From NCBI GenBank assembly GCA_942493365.1, contig OW818697.1:1054001-1118000 (forward strand): a stretch of 64,000 nucleotides of DNA. Direction: 5' to 3'. The notes under the pieces were generated by a model. That model searched no databases. It was given only the letters and a program-made list of their open reading frames with translations, and was not told the DNA's origin. A program made the translations under genes and the position numbers. Origin of the DNA: UBA8949 sp942493365. Its GTDB lineage: Bacteria; Bacillota; Clostridia; Saccharofermentanales; UBA5734. Positions 42,572 to 51,235 of this stretch are shown here, piece after piece (within the stretch, counting starts at the first letter, position 1; the number at the start of each line of letters is the position of its first letter).

Positions 42572-43630
42572 ATGAAGAATATAAAATCTGATCAGGCAGA
42601 CAAGCCTTTAAAAAGAAAGACGACTATTGGCGGACAGGCCTTGATTGAAGGCCTGATGATGATCGGACCGACCAAAAAGGCGATAGCCATCCGCAAACCA
42701 GACGGCACAATTCAACTCGAAGAGCTGCCCATGACAGCCAAAACCGGCGCCAAAAAAATTCTTTTTGTGCGGGGCGCGGTACTCCTGTTCAGTCAACTGG
42801 TCAGCGGCACCAAAGCGCTGCTGCGATCGGCAGAATTTTTTGAAGAAGAAGAAAACACTGCAAAAGACGGTGATAACGAAAAAGATGAAACATCCGAGTC
42901 AAGCGAATCAGCCGAGACTGCCAAACCTGTCAAGCCCGATTCATTTTTCAAAAAACTTGGCAAGCGCATCGAAAGTTTTGTTGAAAGCCATGCCACGCTG
43001 ATGCTCTATCTCTCAGCTGTCGTTGGCATACTCTTCAGCGTTGTCCTGTTCATGCTGCTGCCCAATTTAATTGTCAGCCTGATCACCCTGCTGGCCCAAA
43101 TTGACGTTAAAAACGATGCCGGCTGGAACATACTCGTTCACTTGCTGGAGGGTGTCATCCGCATCGGCATTTTCATTGCCTATCTGGTTTTGGCCAATCG
43201 CATGAAAGAAATCCGCCGGGTGTGGATGTACCATGGCGCTGAACACAAGACCATCGCCTGCTATGAAGACAATCAGGAGCTGACCGTGGACAACGTCCGT
43301 CTTTACAGCCGCTTTCATCCCCGCTGCGGCACCGCTTTCCTGTTTGTCGTCCTGATTATCAGCATCATCGTGTTCTCGTTTGTTGGTTGGTTCAACGTCT
43401 GGATCAATCTGCTGATTCGTTTTGCGCTGGTTCCGATCATCGTCGGCATCGCCTATGAGCTGATCCGCCTGACCGGCCGCTTTGACAATCCCCTGACCCG
43501 GGCCTTCACAGCGCCGGGACTCTGGCTGCAGCGTCTGACGACTGCTGAACCGGATGACAGCATGATTGAAGTGGCCATCGTGGCCATGACTGCCGTCATT
43601 CCTGACGAACCGAAAAGCGACAACTGGTAA
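42572..43630 (+). CDS. DUF1385 family membrane protein
   Basis: I use the ATG at 42572, preceded by GGGAAAGGAC; an upstream frame to 42515 runs through the terminator. The 352-residue protein has the DUF1385 signature: IGGQALIEGLMMIGP near the start, FVRGAVLLFSQL, then WMYHGAEHKTIACYE and HPRCGTAFLFVVL. A charged Glu/Ser-rich insertion (about 90-125) lies before the first of about five transmembrane helices. The HGAEHK and HPRCGT motifs suggest a metal site. The family nearly always sits between rpmE and prmC, with unknown function, perhaps linked to translation. Confidence 0.92.
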   Translation: MKNIKSDQADKPLKRKTTIGGQALIEGLMMIGPTKKAIAIRKPDGTIQLEELPMTAKTGAKKILFVRGAVLLFSQLVSGTKALLRSAEFFEEEENTAKDGDNEKDETSESSESAETAKPVKPDSFFKKLGKRIESFVESHATLMLYLSAVVGILFSVVLFMLLPNLIVSLITLLAQIDVKNDAGWNILVHLLEGVIRIGIFIAYLVLANRMKEIRRVWMYHGAEHKTIACYEDNQELTVDNVRLYSRFHPRCGTAFLFVVLIISIIVFSFVGWFNVWINLLIRFALVPIIVGIAYELIRLTGRFDNPLTRAFTAPGLWLQRLTTAEPDDSMIEVAIVAMTAVIPDEPKSDNW

Positions 43631-43655
43631 GCCGCCGGTTGTTTGGGTAACCGCC

Positions 43656-44528
43656 ATGCGTTTAAAACAATTGCACAGCGAAATCAGCCATCGTCTTGCC
43701 GCCGCAGGCCTTGCCGAGGCCAGGCGCGAGGCTGCGCTGCTTATGACGCATGGTTTGGCTGTTGAGCTGACGACAATTTACAGCCAACCAGACAGGAACG
43801 TTACTGATGCGCAAGCCGCAAGCATCCGCGCCATGGCCGAGCGCCGCGCTGACCATGAACCCCTGGCCTATGTGACGGGACGCGTGCTTTTTATGAATCT
43901 TGAGTTTGTCATCGGCCCCGGCGCTTTGGTGCCGCGGCCGGACAGTGAGGTGCTGGTGGAAACGGCGCTGACTGTTGCCGAGAAGTTTCCGGGACAGCTG
44001 AATATTCTCGATACCTGTGCCGGCACAGGCTGCATTGGCATCAGTCTGGCCGAGCAACTGCTACGGCAAGATCGGCTGGGTCATCTGTTGCTGGCTGATC
44101 TCGATGCGACCGCGCTCGAGTTTGCCAGTCAGAATATCTGCCTGCACCCGCTGGCGGGGCGGGTCAGCCTGGAACAGACCGATTTGTTTCCAAGTCATGT
44201 TGACTTGTGCTGGGACATGATTGTCGCCAATCCGCCCTACATTGCCAGTGCGTTAATACCGGCGCTGATGCCTGAGGTCAGCCGCTTCGAACCACGCCTG
44301 GCGCTGGATGGCGGAACAGACGGCCTGGATTATTATCGCCGACTGATTGACGGGGCGGCCGCCCGACTGCGTCAGGGTGGTGCACTTTTGGTCGAACACG
44401 GCTTTGATCAGGCCGCAGCGGTCGCGGAACTGTTTGAGTCTGACGGTCGCTATGTGCTGATCCCGACTGTGTTGGATTACGGCGGACAACCGCGCGTGAC
44501 AGGAGGATTCCATGCCAAGTCGCTTTAA
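43656..44528 (+). CDS. prmC: Peptide chain release factor methyltransferase
   Basis: A 290-residue protein. The N-terminal helical domain (about 1-75) is followed by the Rossmann methyltransferase domain: PLAYVTGRVLFMNLEFVI, LVPRPDSEVLVE, DTCAGTGCIGISLA (SAM loop) and the catalytic NPPY in VANPPYIASAL (about 191-194). It methylates the Gln of the GGQ motif in release factors, matching prfA nearby at 48374. It overlaps the following DUF951 gene by 17 bases. The family order rpmE-DUF1385-prmC is intact. Confidence 0.95.
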   Translation: MRLKQLHSEISHRLAAAGLAEARREAALLMTHGLAVELTTIYSQPDRNVTDAQAASIRAMAERRADHEPLAYVTGRVLFMNLEFVIGPGALVPRPDSEVLVETALTVAEKFPGQLNILDTCAGTGCIGISLAEQLLRQDRLGHLLLADLDATALEFASQNICLHPLAGRVSLEQTDLFPSHVDLCWDMIVANPPYIASALIPALMPEVSRFEPRLALDGGTDGLDYYRRLIDGAAARLRQGGALLVEHGFDQAAAVAELFESDGRYVLIPTVLDYGGQPRVTGGFHAKSL

Positions 44529-44721
44529 TCTTTATGCCTTCCAAACTGGTGAAATGCTGCATCTCAAGAAGCAGCATCCTTGCGGCGGATGGCTGTGGAG
44601 CGTCGAGCGCGTCGGAGCAGAAATTGCCCTGAAATGCACGACCTGCGGCCACTTCATGGTAATGCCCCGACAAAAATTGGAAAAGGCCGTCAAGTCGATC
44701 CAGCCTCGTCAGGAAATCTGA
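44512..44721 (+). CDS. DUF951 family protein
   Basis: A 69-residue protein that overlaps the end of prmC, with GGAGG upstream. It contains FQTGEMLHLKKQHPCGGW and a second CTTCGHFMVMPRQKLEKA, giving the usual DUF951 pattern of HPCG...C..CG, probably a small zinc-binding fold. Found across Firmicutes next to translation genes; function unknown. Here it replaces the more usual position downstream of prfA. Confidence 0.9.
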   Translation: MPSRFNLYAFQTGEMLHLKKQHPCGGWLWSVERVGAEIALKCTTCGHFMVMPRQKLEKAVKSIQPRQEI

Positions 44722-44885
44722 TCCAGCCGCTCGGCAGTCGGGTCAGTCTGTTCCCATTGACGCTCCCAAGTGTCGGCCAGCGCGGCGCAAAACGCTGCCG
44801 TATCCTTATCGTGGCGCGGGCTTGCATTTTCTGATCTCTCGCATGACTTGTCATCGTTGTCTGTGAGCTGATAAACAGTTAACAT
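44709..44885 (-). CDS. Small unknown protein divergent from the DUF1836 regulator
   Basis: I start at the ATG at 44885 (MLTVYQLTDNDDKSCERSEN), preceded by GAGGAGG. The 58-residue product is acidic, has no transmembrane segment and overlaps the convergent DUF951 gene at its 3' end by 13 bases. The divergent start beside a DUF1836 regulator and a shared inverted repeat suggests it may be its target. No family recognised. Confidence 0.55.
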   Translation of the reverse strand: MLTVYQLTDNDDKSCERSENASPRHDKDTAAFCAALADTWERQWEQTDPTAERLDQIS

Positions 44886-44969
44886 AATGCCTCCTCGAAT
44901 AAATTGAAATGCTGAAACGTAATATCCAAAATCATTATACAGCATATACGATGCATTGCAATACGTTGC

Positions 44970-45005
44970 TGTACATATTCCATACGATTGTGTAAAATAT
45001 GTACA
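44970..45005. promoter_or_regulatory. Inverted repeat operator candidate for the DUF1836 regulator
   Basis: TGTACATATT (44970-44979) and AATATGTACA (44996-45005) are perfect 10-bp arms spaced 16 bases apart, in the divergent region between 44885 and 45029. The regulator encoded to the right is the obvious candidate to bind it. Confidence 0.65.
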
Positions 45006-45028
45006 GATGTCTTTTTGGAGGGGTGACC

Positions 45029-45694
45029 ATGGGCGAACAGATCGAACAGCTGAATGAATGGCTGGCTGACCTTAACGACAAACATCCTGCGGCCTGGGAT
45101 ATGCTGCCGGATATCGGATTGTATATGGATCAGGTGCAGACCTATATTGATCGCCAGCTCGGACTTTACAGCGGCGATGACCACGAGCGTCTGCTGACGC
45201 CGGCGATGATCAACAACTACATCAAGGACAGTCTGATTCCGCGCGCCGAAATCAAAAAGTACCTGCCGGTGCACCTGGCACTGCTGGTCATGATCGGGAC
45301 GCTCAAGCAGGTCATGTCCATCCCCAACCTCAATTTGTTGCTGTCCTCATACCGTGAGCCCAAGGATGTCGCCGCGCTCTACGATTATTTTCGCGAAATT
45401 CAGGAAGCATCTTTTTTGGATATTGCCACGCAAGTCATGGATGCCACCAAAGTGCTGAAAACGGCTGGTGTCTCGCCGGAAGCTGACACGAAGTCCGCAC
45501 TGCGCAACCTTGCCCTTGAATTGAGCATCGAAGCACGGACGCGCATATTGATCGCCGAGAAAATCCTGGCGCTCCTGACTGTTCCGGTTCCGGAAATTAG
45601 GAAAGAACCTGAAAAGAAAAAGGAGCCGGAAAAGAAGAAAGAGCCTGTGAAAAAAGCCCCGCCCAAAAAGCCAGAACCTGAGAAAAAGAAGTAA
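45029..45694 (+). CDS. DUF1836 regulator with a Lys/Pro-rich tail
   Basis: I use the ATG at 45029 (MGEQIEQLNEWLADL), eight bases after GGAGGGG. The 221-residue protein has the DUF1836 domain, a MerR-like HTH: LPDIGLYMDQVQTYID, then LLTPAMINNYIKDSLIPRAE and YLPVHLALLVMIGTLKQVMS. Such proteins are usually small DNA-binding regulators. The last ~30 residues form a repetitive EKKKEP tail that I have not seen on other members. It is cotranscribed with nothing obvious; the AbiEi-like gene follows 62 bases after. Confidence 0.85.
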   Translation: MGEQIEQLNEWLADLNDKHPAAWDMLPDIGLYMDQVQTYIDRQLGLYSGDDHERLLTPAMINNYIKDSLIPRAEIKKYLPVHLALLVMIGTLKQVMSIPNLNLLLSSYREPKDVAALYDYFREIQEASFLDIATQVMDATKVLKTAGVSPEADTKSALRNLALELSIEARTRILIAEKILALLTVPVPEIRKEPEKKKEPEKKKEPVKKAPPKKPEPEKKK

Positions 45695-45756
45695 GGAGCT
45701 TGCCCTATCGTGTAAAATCACATCAAATCGTAGTTAGCGGCAAAGATGTGACATCA

Positions 45757-46362
45757 ATGGACAAGATTGCCAAACTCAGAACGCTTGCTGAAACCCAAAA
45801 TGGATTGCTCAAATTTGCCGATTTTCGTGCCGTTAATATCTGTTTTCGAACGTCAAAACGGCTGCTTCAAGATGGCGTCCTAGAGAAAGTGAAAACAGGC
45901 ACCTATCGTTTTGCCGATGACGACCATCGGGCAAACGAATTGGAACTGATCGAGCAGCTGTTTCCAGACGGCATTTTATGCAAAGAGACCGCACTTTTTC
46001 ATTATGGTTATGCTGACTGCAAACCAGAAAAATGGGACCTTGCGTTTGACAAAAATGTCTCGAAATCCAGGTTTAAGCTGGCTTTTCCCAAAATCAGACC
46101 GCACTTTCTATCGCCCGAACATCTGCAATATGGCGTTGAAACGATTTGCATAGAAAAATGCCTGTTCAATATATTTACTCGCGAACGTGTCTACTGCGAA
46201 AGCCTGCTCAACCGAGGCAAAATGGACAAACGCATTTTTGAGCCAGCCGCTTTGCGCTTCAAGAATGATCACAGCATAAATATGTCCCAACTGATGGCCT
46301 GCGCCGATCGGCGACATGTCCTATACAAGGTCATCAAAATTTTCGAGATCGACCTCGAATAA
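45757..46362 (+). CDS. AbiEi-like transcriptional regulator/antitoxin, orphan
   Basis: I use the ATG at 45757 (MDKIAKLRTLAETQNGLLKF) because the longer start at 45700 overlaps the previous region without a ribosome site. The 201-residue protein has a winged-helix start (TLAETQNGLLKFADFRAVNI, then RLLQDGVLEKVKTGTYRF) and the AbiEi-antitoxin pattern LCKETALFHYGYADCKPEKW, then VETICIEKCLFNIF. AbiEi normally pairs with AbiEii, a nucleotidyltransferase toxin, but no such gene lies beside it here, so it is either an orphan or a solitary regulator. Confidence 0.78.
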   Translation: MDKIAKLRTLAETQNGLLKFADFRAVNICFRTSKRLLQDGVLEKVKTGTYRFADDDHRANELELIEQLFPDGILCKETALFHYGYADCKPEKWDLAFDKNVSKSRFKLAFPKIRPHFLSPEHLQYGVETICIEKCLFNIFTRERVYCESLLNRGKMDKRIFEPAALRFKNDHSINMSQLMACADRRHVLYKVIKIFEIDLE

Positions 46363-46425
46363 AAGTCACATCTTTGCCGCCAACTTGAAAAGTCGTGAAA
46401 ATCGGGGTCATACCTGCCAATAGGT

Positions 46426-46458
46426 AAAAAAGGGCCGCCTCTCTCGAGACGACCCTTC
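46426..46458 (-). terminator. Terminator of the GGGtGRT gene
   Basis: AAGGGCCGCCT pairs with CGAGACGACCCTT through several G-T/C pairs, and the plus-strand A-run before it (46426-46431) is the T-run of the minus-strand transcript. Confidence 0.7.
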
Positions 46459-46481
46459 AACATACAATGGCGTAAGCGGGA

Positions 46482-47477
46482 TCAGCCAGCTTGTTCGATG
46501 GCGACAGCCACACCAACGGTCGCGCCGACCATCGGGTTGTTGCCCATGCCCAGGAAGCCCATCATCTCAACGTGGGCCGGTACCGAGGAGGAACCGGCAA
46601 ACTGCGCGTCGGAATGCATGCGGCCCATGGTGTCGGTCATGCCGTAGGAGGCCGGGCCGGCCCCCATGTTGTCCGGGTGCAGGGTGCGGCCGGTGCCGCC
46701 GCCCGAGGCGACCGAGAAGTATTTCTTGCCCTGTTCGAGGCACTCTTTTTTGTAGGTGCCGGCGACCGGGTGCTGGAAGCGGGTGGGGTTGGTCGAATTG
46801 CCGGTGATCGACACGTCGACGCCCTCGCGATGCATAATGGCCACGCCCTCGCGGACATCGTCAGCGCCGTAGCAGCGGACCTGGGCACGCTCACCCTTGG
46901 AATAGGCGATTTCGCGTACGACTGCGACTTCGCCGGTCGCGTAGTCAAACTGGGTCTGCACGTAGGTGAAACCGTTGATGCGCGAAATGATCTGGGCGGC
47001 GTCCTTGCCCAGGCCGTTGAGAATGACACGCAGCGGCTCCTTGCGAACCTTGCCGGCCGACTTGGCGATTCCGATGGCACCTTCGGCGGCGGCGAAGGAC
47101 TCGTGACCGGCCAGGAAGGCGAAACACTTGGTCTCTTCGCGCAGCAGCATGGCGGCCAGGTTGCCGTGACCGAGGCCGACCTTGCGGTCTTCGGCGACCG
47201 AACCGGGAATGCAAAAGGACTGCAGGCCGATACCGATGGCTTCGGCGGCTTCGGAAGCTTTTTTGCAGCCTTTCCTGATGGCGATGGCGGCACCGACAAC
47301 GTAAGCCCAGGCTGCGTTTTCGAAGGCGATCGACTGGGTGTCTTTGCAGATCTTATAGGGGTCAATGCCCTTGGCATCACAGATTTGTTTGGCTTCTTCG
47401 ACGGAGGCAATCCCATATTGGGCCAATGCGGCGTTGATCTTGGAGATCCTCCGGTCATAACTTTCAAAAAGTGACAT
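46482..47477 (-). CDS. GGGtGRT protein
   Basis: I start at the ATG at 47477 (MSLFESYDRRISKINAAL), nine bases after AAGGAGAT; the longer in-frame start at 47534 lies inside the gene upstream. The 331-residue protein has the name-giving stretch SVASGGGTGRTLHPDNMG (about 270). It is found in Clostridia and other anaerobes beside a NifU-like protein, as here. It has been linked to radical-based or iron-sulfur metabolism but its reaction is unknown. The two genes form one operon. Confidence 0.92.
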   Translation of the reverse strand: MSLFESYDRRISKINAALAQYGIASVEEAKQICDAKGIDPYKICKDTQSIAFENAAWAYVVGAAIAIRKGCKKASEAAEAIGIGLQSFCIPGSVAEDRKVGLGHGNLAAMLLREETKCFAFLAGHESFAAAEGAIGIAKSAGKVRKEPLRVILNGLGKDAAQIISRINGFTYVQTQFDYATGEVAVVREIAYSKGERAQVRCYGADDVREGVAIMHREGVDVSITGNSTNPTRFQHPVAGTYKKECLEQGKKYFSVASGGGTGRTLHPDNMGAGPASYGMTDTMGRMHSDAQFAGSSSVPAHVEMMGFLGMGNNPMVGATVGVAVAIEQAG

Positions 47478-47493
47478 ATCAGTTAATCTCCTT

Positions 47494-48186
47494 TCACTCG
47501 TGCCTGGGGTCGATGACGCGGGCAGCCTCGCCAAAACGGCCGTAACTGCCGATGTTTTTGCTGAAGGCCTCGTTGGCGTCGACGCCCTTTTTAATCATTT
47601 CAATCATCGGGCCGACCTTGAGGAATTCGTAGCCGATGACCTGATCGTCGGTGTCCAGCGCCATTTTGGTGACGTAGCCCTCGGTCAGTTCGAGGTAGCG
47701 CGGGCCCTTGTCGACGGTGCTGAACATGGTGCCGACGGTGCTGCGCAAGCCCTTGCCGAGGTCCTCAAGCGAGGCGCCGATTTGCAGGCCACCCTCGGAA
47801 AAGGCCGACTGGCTGCGGCCGTAGACGATCTGCAAAAACAGTTCGCGCATGGCGGTGTTGATGGCGTCGCAGACCAGGTCGGTGTTCAGGGCCTCAAGAA
47901 TGGTTTTGCCGGTCAGGATTTCGGCGGCCATGGCGGCCGAGTGGGTCATGCCGGTGCAGCCGATGGTTTCGACCAACGCTTCCTGGATGATGCCGTCCTT
48001 GATGTTGAGCGACAGTTTGCAGGCACCCTGCTGCGGCGCGCACCAGCCCACCCCGTGGGTGAAACCGGATATGTCCTTGATCTCGCGGGCCTGAACCCAC
48101 TTGCCCTCTTCGGGAATTGGTGCCGGTCCGTGGTTGGGACCTTTGGCCACGCAGGTCATTTGTTCGACTTCATGTGTTCTCAGCAT
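47494..48186 (-). CDS. NifU-like iron-sulfur cluster scaffold protein
   Basis: A 230-residue IscU/NifU-like protein with AAAGGGG upstream. Visible cysteines and motifs are FTHGVGWCAPQQGACKLSL, VETIGCTGMTHSAAMAAEIL and DLVCDAINTAM, giving the WCAP...IGC..M pattern of the variant scaffolds paired with GGGtGRT proteins. These cysteines would hold a cluster during assembly or delivery. It is translated 16 bases before the GGGtGRT gene, so they act together. Confidence 0.9.
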   Translation of the reverse strand: MLRTHEVEQMTCVAKGPNHGPAPIPEEGKWVQAREIKDISGFTHGVGWCAPQQGACKLSLNIKDGIIQEALVETIGCTGMTHSAAMAAEILTGKTILEALNTDLVCDAINTAMRELFLQIVYGRSQSAFSEGGLQIGASLEDLGKGLRSTVGTMFSTVDKGPRYLELTEGYVTKMALDTDDQVIGYEFLKVGPMIEMIKKGVDANEAFSKNIGSYGRFGEAARVIDPRHE

Positions 48187-48373
48187 GGATGTTACCCCTT
48201 TCGAAACTGTATCGTTCGGTTGTCACGGCTTTGCCAGTTCGAACTGGAACAGCCGTGTTGCCTCGATAAAACCAAAAGTAATTATAACCGATATTTGTAG
48301 CACATTCCAGTCAAAAGAAAGGGATAATATGCTATAATTTACAATTATCCACTGGAAAGATTTGGGACTATTG

Positions 48374-49459
48374 ATGCTGGAAAAAATGCAGGCTGTTGAC
48401 AGCCGTTATGAAGAATTAAATCTGATGCTGGCCGACCCGACGGTGATGGCCAATCAGGACCGCTATCGCAAGCTGGTGCAGGAGCACGCCGATTTGACGC
48501 CGATGGTCGACGATTATCGCGAAATGGTCGCGATTGAGCAGTCGATTGGCGAGCACAAAGAAATGCTTTACCAGACCGAGGATCGCGATTTTCGTGACCT
48601 GATCCGGCAGGAGCTGGTCGGATTGGAAAGCCGGCAAACGCTTCTGACCGATCGGCTGCAGGACGCATTAAGCCCCAAGGACCCCAACGATAACCGCAAC
48701 GTCATCATGGAAATTCGCGGCGGCGCCGGCGGCGAAGAAGCGGCGTTGTTTGCCGGTGTGCTGTTTCGCATGTATTCAGCCTATGCCGAGCGGCAGGGCT
48801 GGCGGACCGAGTTGATCGATCTTAACGAAACCGAAATCGGTGGTTACAAAGAAGTTGTCTTTATGATTGAAGGCCGCGGTGCCTTCAGCCGGCTGAAATT
48901 TGAAAGCGGCGTACATCGCGTGCAGCGGGTGCCGGTCACCGAGTCGGGCGGCCGGATTCATACGTCGACGGTCACGGTCGCCGTCATGCCAGAGGCCGAG
49001 GATGTCGAAGTCAGCATTAACCCGAACGACCTGGAAATCGATACTTTCCGCGCGTCCGGCGCCGGCGGCCAGCACATCAACAAGACCGACTCGGCCATCC
49101 GCATCACGCACAAACCCAGCGGCCTGGTGGTGACCTGTCAGGACCAGCGTTCACAATACAAAAACAAAGACCGCGCCATGGCCGTCCTCAAATCGCGACT
49201 GTTGGAACTCGAACACGCCAAACAATCCGGCGCCACCGCCGCCGACCGCAAAAGTCAGGTCGGCACCGGCGATCGCAGCGAACGAATCCGCACTTACAAT
49301 TACCATCAGGGGCGGGTGACCGATCATCGCATTGGTCTGACCCTCTACAAACTGGATGCCGTTCTCGGCGGTGACCTGGACGACATCATCCAGCCGCTGC
49401 AAACGGCGGCGCGCACCGATCAGCTCAGCCGCGGGGACACGTCATCGGAGGTCGATTGA
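48374..49459 (+). CDS. prfA: Peptide chain release factor 1
   Basis: I start at the ATG at 48374 (MLEKMQAVDSRYEELNLML); the frame extends to a TTG at 48362 but the methionine fits the family. The 361-residue protein has the class I release factor layout with GGQ in RASGAGGQHINKTDSA (about 230-232) and the tripeptide-recognition region. It ends translation at UAA and UAG. The GGQ Gln is the substrate of the prmC product encoded upstream. The next gene starts three bases after its stop. Confidence 0.96.
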   Translation: MLEKMQAVDSRYEELNLMLADPTVMANQDRYRKLVQEHADLTPMVDDYREMVAIEQSIGEHKEMLYQTEDRDFRDLIRQELVGLESRQTLLTDRLQDALSPKDPNDNRNVIMEIRGGAGGEEAALFAGVLFRMYSAYAERQGWRTELIDLNETEIGGYKEVVFMIEGRGAFSRLKFESGVHRVQRVPVTESGGRIHTSTVTVAVMPEAEDVEVSINPNDLEIDTFRASGAGGQHINKTDSAIRITHKPSGLVVTCQDQRSQYKNKDRAMAVLKSRLLELEHAKQSGATAADRKSQVGTGDRSERIRTYNYHQGRVTDHRIGLTLYKLDAVLGGDLDDIIQPLQTAARTDQLSRGDTSSEVD

Positions 49460-49461
49460 GC

Positions 49462-50520
49462 ATGTCCAGCATGGAAACCAGGATCATCCGTATCGACCCG
49501 AACCATCTCGAGGATCGACTGTTGATGCCCGCGGCCCAGGCGCTACGTGACGGCCGGCTGGTGGCCTTTCCGACCGAGACGGTCTATGGACTGGGCGCCG
49601 ACGCGCTGAACGCGCAGGCCATTGCCGAAATCTTCAAGGTCAAGGGACGGCCAGGTGACAACCCCCTGATCGTCCACATTGCCAGCATCGCCGACCTGCC
49701 GCCGCTGGTGCGTGAGGTGCCGCCGCTGGCTGCACGGCTGTTCGCGGCTTTTTCGCCGGGCCCGCTGACGCTGATCCTGCCTAAATCATCGATGGTACCG
49801 GATTTGGTGACGGCGGGTCTGGATACGGTAGCCATCCGCATACCGGCGCACCCGGTCGCCCGGCGGCTGATTGAGCTGGCGGGGGTTCCGGTTGCCGCCC
49901 CATCGGCCAATCGTTCCGGCCGACCAAGCCCGACGCAGAGCTGGCATGTTGAGCATGATCTGGCGGGTCGCATACCCTATATAATCGACGCTGGACCCAG
50001 CGAATTTGGCCTGGAATCGACTGTAGTTGACATGACGAGGGTACTGCCGATCATGCTGCGCCCCGGCTCAATTACCGCCGCACAGATCCGCGAAATCACG
50101 GGAGATGTTTTGGTTGCCGGCAACGACTTGAGCACCGACCCGACCGCTGCGCCGCGTTCACCGGGTATGAAATACCGCCATTATGCGCCCAAAGCCAGGG
50201 TGCTGATTGCCGAGGGCGATGATGCGCCAGCCCGCATCAACCGAGCTCGACAACTGTGCGAAAATTTGATTAATGAAGGCCTGACCATCGGTCTGTTCGG
50301 CTGCGGTCAGTTTCTGGATGGTCTGAGTCAATCAGCGACGCGCCACACCTTGGCTTATGGCCAGCAGCCCGATGCCGCCGCGGCCGCGACGGGGCTGTTC
50401 GACGCGCTCAGACGGCTGGACCAGGCAGGGGTCGCGGTTATTATTGTTGAAGCCTTGCCTGAACAGGGCATTGGCACGGCATATATGAATCGACTGCGCA
50501 AAGCTGCGGGCGCTTTTTAG
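49462..50520 (+). CDS. tsaC: L-threonylcarbamoyladenylate synthase (TsaC/Sua5)
   Basis: I start at the ATG at 49462, ten bases after GGAGG within the end of prfA. The 352-residue protein has the YrdC domain (about 10-205) with LVAFPTETVYGLGADALN, FKVKGRPGDNPLIVH and PIAAP-like PVAAPSANRSGRPSPT, then a C-terminal Sua5 domain (about 230-350). It uses threonine, bicarbonate and ATP to make the precursor of t6A37 in ANN-decoding tRNAs, including tRNA-Thr. Operon order prfA-tsaC-ywlE is common in Clostridia. Confidence 0.95.
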   Translation: MSSMETRIIRIDPNHLEDRLLMPAAQALRDGRLVAFPTETVYGLGADALNAQAIAEIFKVKGRPGDNPLIVHIASIADLPPLVREVPPLAARLFAAFSPGPLTLILPKSSMVPDLVTAGLDTVAIRIPAHPVARRLIELAGVPVAAPSANRSGRPSPTQSWHVEHDLAGRIPYIIDAGPSEFGLESTVVDMTRVLPIMLRPGSITAAQIREITGDVLVAGNDLSTDPTAAPRSPGMKYRHYAPKARVLIAEGDDAPARINRARQLCENLINEGLTIGLFGCGQFLDGLSQSATRHTLAYGQQPDAAAAATGLFDALRRLDQAGVAVIIVEALPEQGIGTAYMNRLRKAAGAF

Positions 50521-50532
50521 GAGGATATTGCC

Positions 50533-50985
50533 ATGGACGATGACAACATGATCCTTTTCGTCTGTACAGGAAACACCTGCCGCAGCCCGATGGCGGCTGC
50601 GCTGTTTCAAAAGCTGAACACCCGGCAAAACCTGCGGGTCGGCTCCTGCGGTCTGACGGCCATGTATGGCGACCTGCCCTCGGCGATGGCTGTCAAGGCT
50701 CTGCAGATGGACTTCGGCATCGATATTTCCGGACATTCTTCGCGGCCGGTGACAGAAAGCTTTTTGGGACAAGCCGAGTATATCCTGACCATGACGCCCG
50801 TGCAGCGGGATGTGATGCGACGCGCCTATCCCGAGCAGGCCGACCGGATACTGACCGTGGGCGATCTGGCTGGAGAACCTGATCAGTCTGTTGATGATCC
50901 TTTTGGACAAGACTTGCAGAGCTATCGAAGCACGGCAGCCCTGCTGGCGAGGCTGATCGAAAAAATAATTGAAAAAATCAGCTGA
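50533..50985 (+). CDS. ywlE: Low-molecular-weight phosphatase, protein arginine phosphatase type
   Basis: A 150-residue phosphatase with AGGAGG before the ATG. The active-site loop CTGNTCRSPMAAAL has the Cys-x5-Arg of LMW-PTPs, but with Thr where tyrosine phosphatases have Ile (CxGNICRS), the feature linked to arginine specificity in YwlE. The later acid is in VDDPFGQD. It would remove phosphoarginine marks made by McsB. I see no mcsB or clpC in the window. Third gene of the prfA operon. Confidence 0.85.
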   Translation: MDDDNMILFVCTGNTCRSPMAAALFQKLNTRQNLRVGSCGLTAMYGDLPSAMAVKALQMDFGIDISGHSSRPVTESFLGQAEYILTMTPVQRDVMRRAYPEQADRILTVGDLAGEPDQSVDDPFGQDLQSYRSTAALLARLIEKIIEKIS

Positions 50986-51110
50986 AATTTCGTATCCATG
51001 CGAAAGACAGTAGACCTTTTGTCTTGTATAATTTGAATTGTGATTTGGCGTCTTTTAAAACTGTTCCGGCATTTCCGGAAGTCAGGAGGATGCCCGATGG
51101 ATATTCAATC

Positions 51111-51139
51111 TTGACGGGAAACGTCAGCCGTGATATAGT
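51111..51139 (+). promoter_or_regulatory. Promoter of the rpsF-ssb-rpsR operon
   Basis: TTGACG (51111-51116) and TATAGT (51134-51139) are separated by 17 bases. Transcription would start near 51146, leaving a 90-base leader. Confidence 0.7.
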
Positions 51140-51145
51140 CTTTTG

Positions 51146-51235
51146 TGCTGTGCTAGACACAGCCTGCTTTATTGCGGAAATCCTCGCTCTGTCTGATGTG
51201 ACAGAGCCGTTCAGTCCAGGAGGAGGTGAAAAAAT
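51146..51235 (+). promoter_or_regulatory. Structured leader of rpsF
   Basis: Two stems occur before the ribosome site: CTGTG / CACAG at about 51151-51165 and GCTCTGTC / GACAGAGC (about 51186-51207), the second followed by CCG. S6:S18 complexes regulate rpsF operons through a CCG-containing hairpin in many bacteria, so this leader is a candidate. The motif match is suggestive, not shown. Confidence 0.5.

Noticed and set aside
46491..47474. A 327-residue plus-strand ORF opposite the GGGtGRT gene
   Set aside because: Glycine-rich antisense shadow caused by high GC; the minus-strand gene is clearly real.
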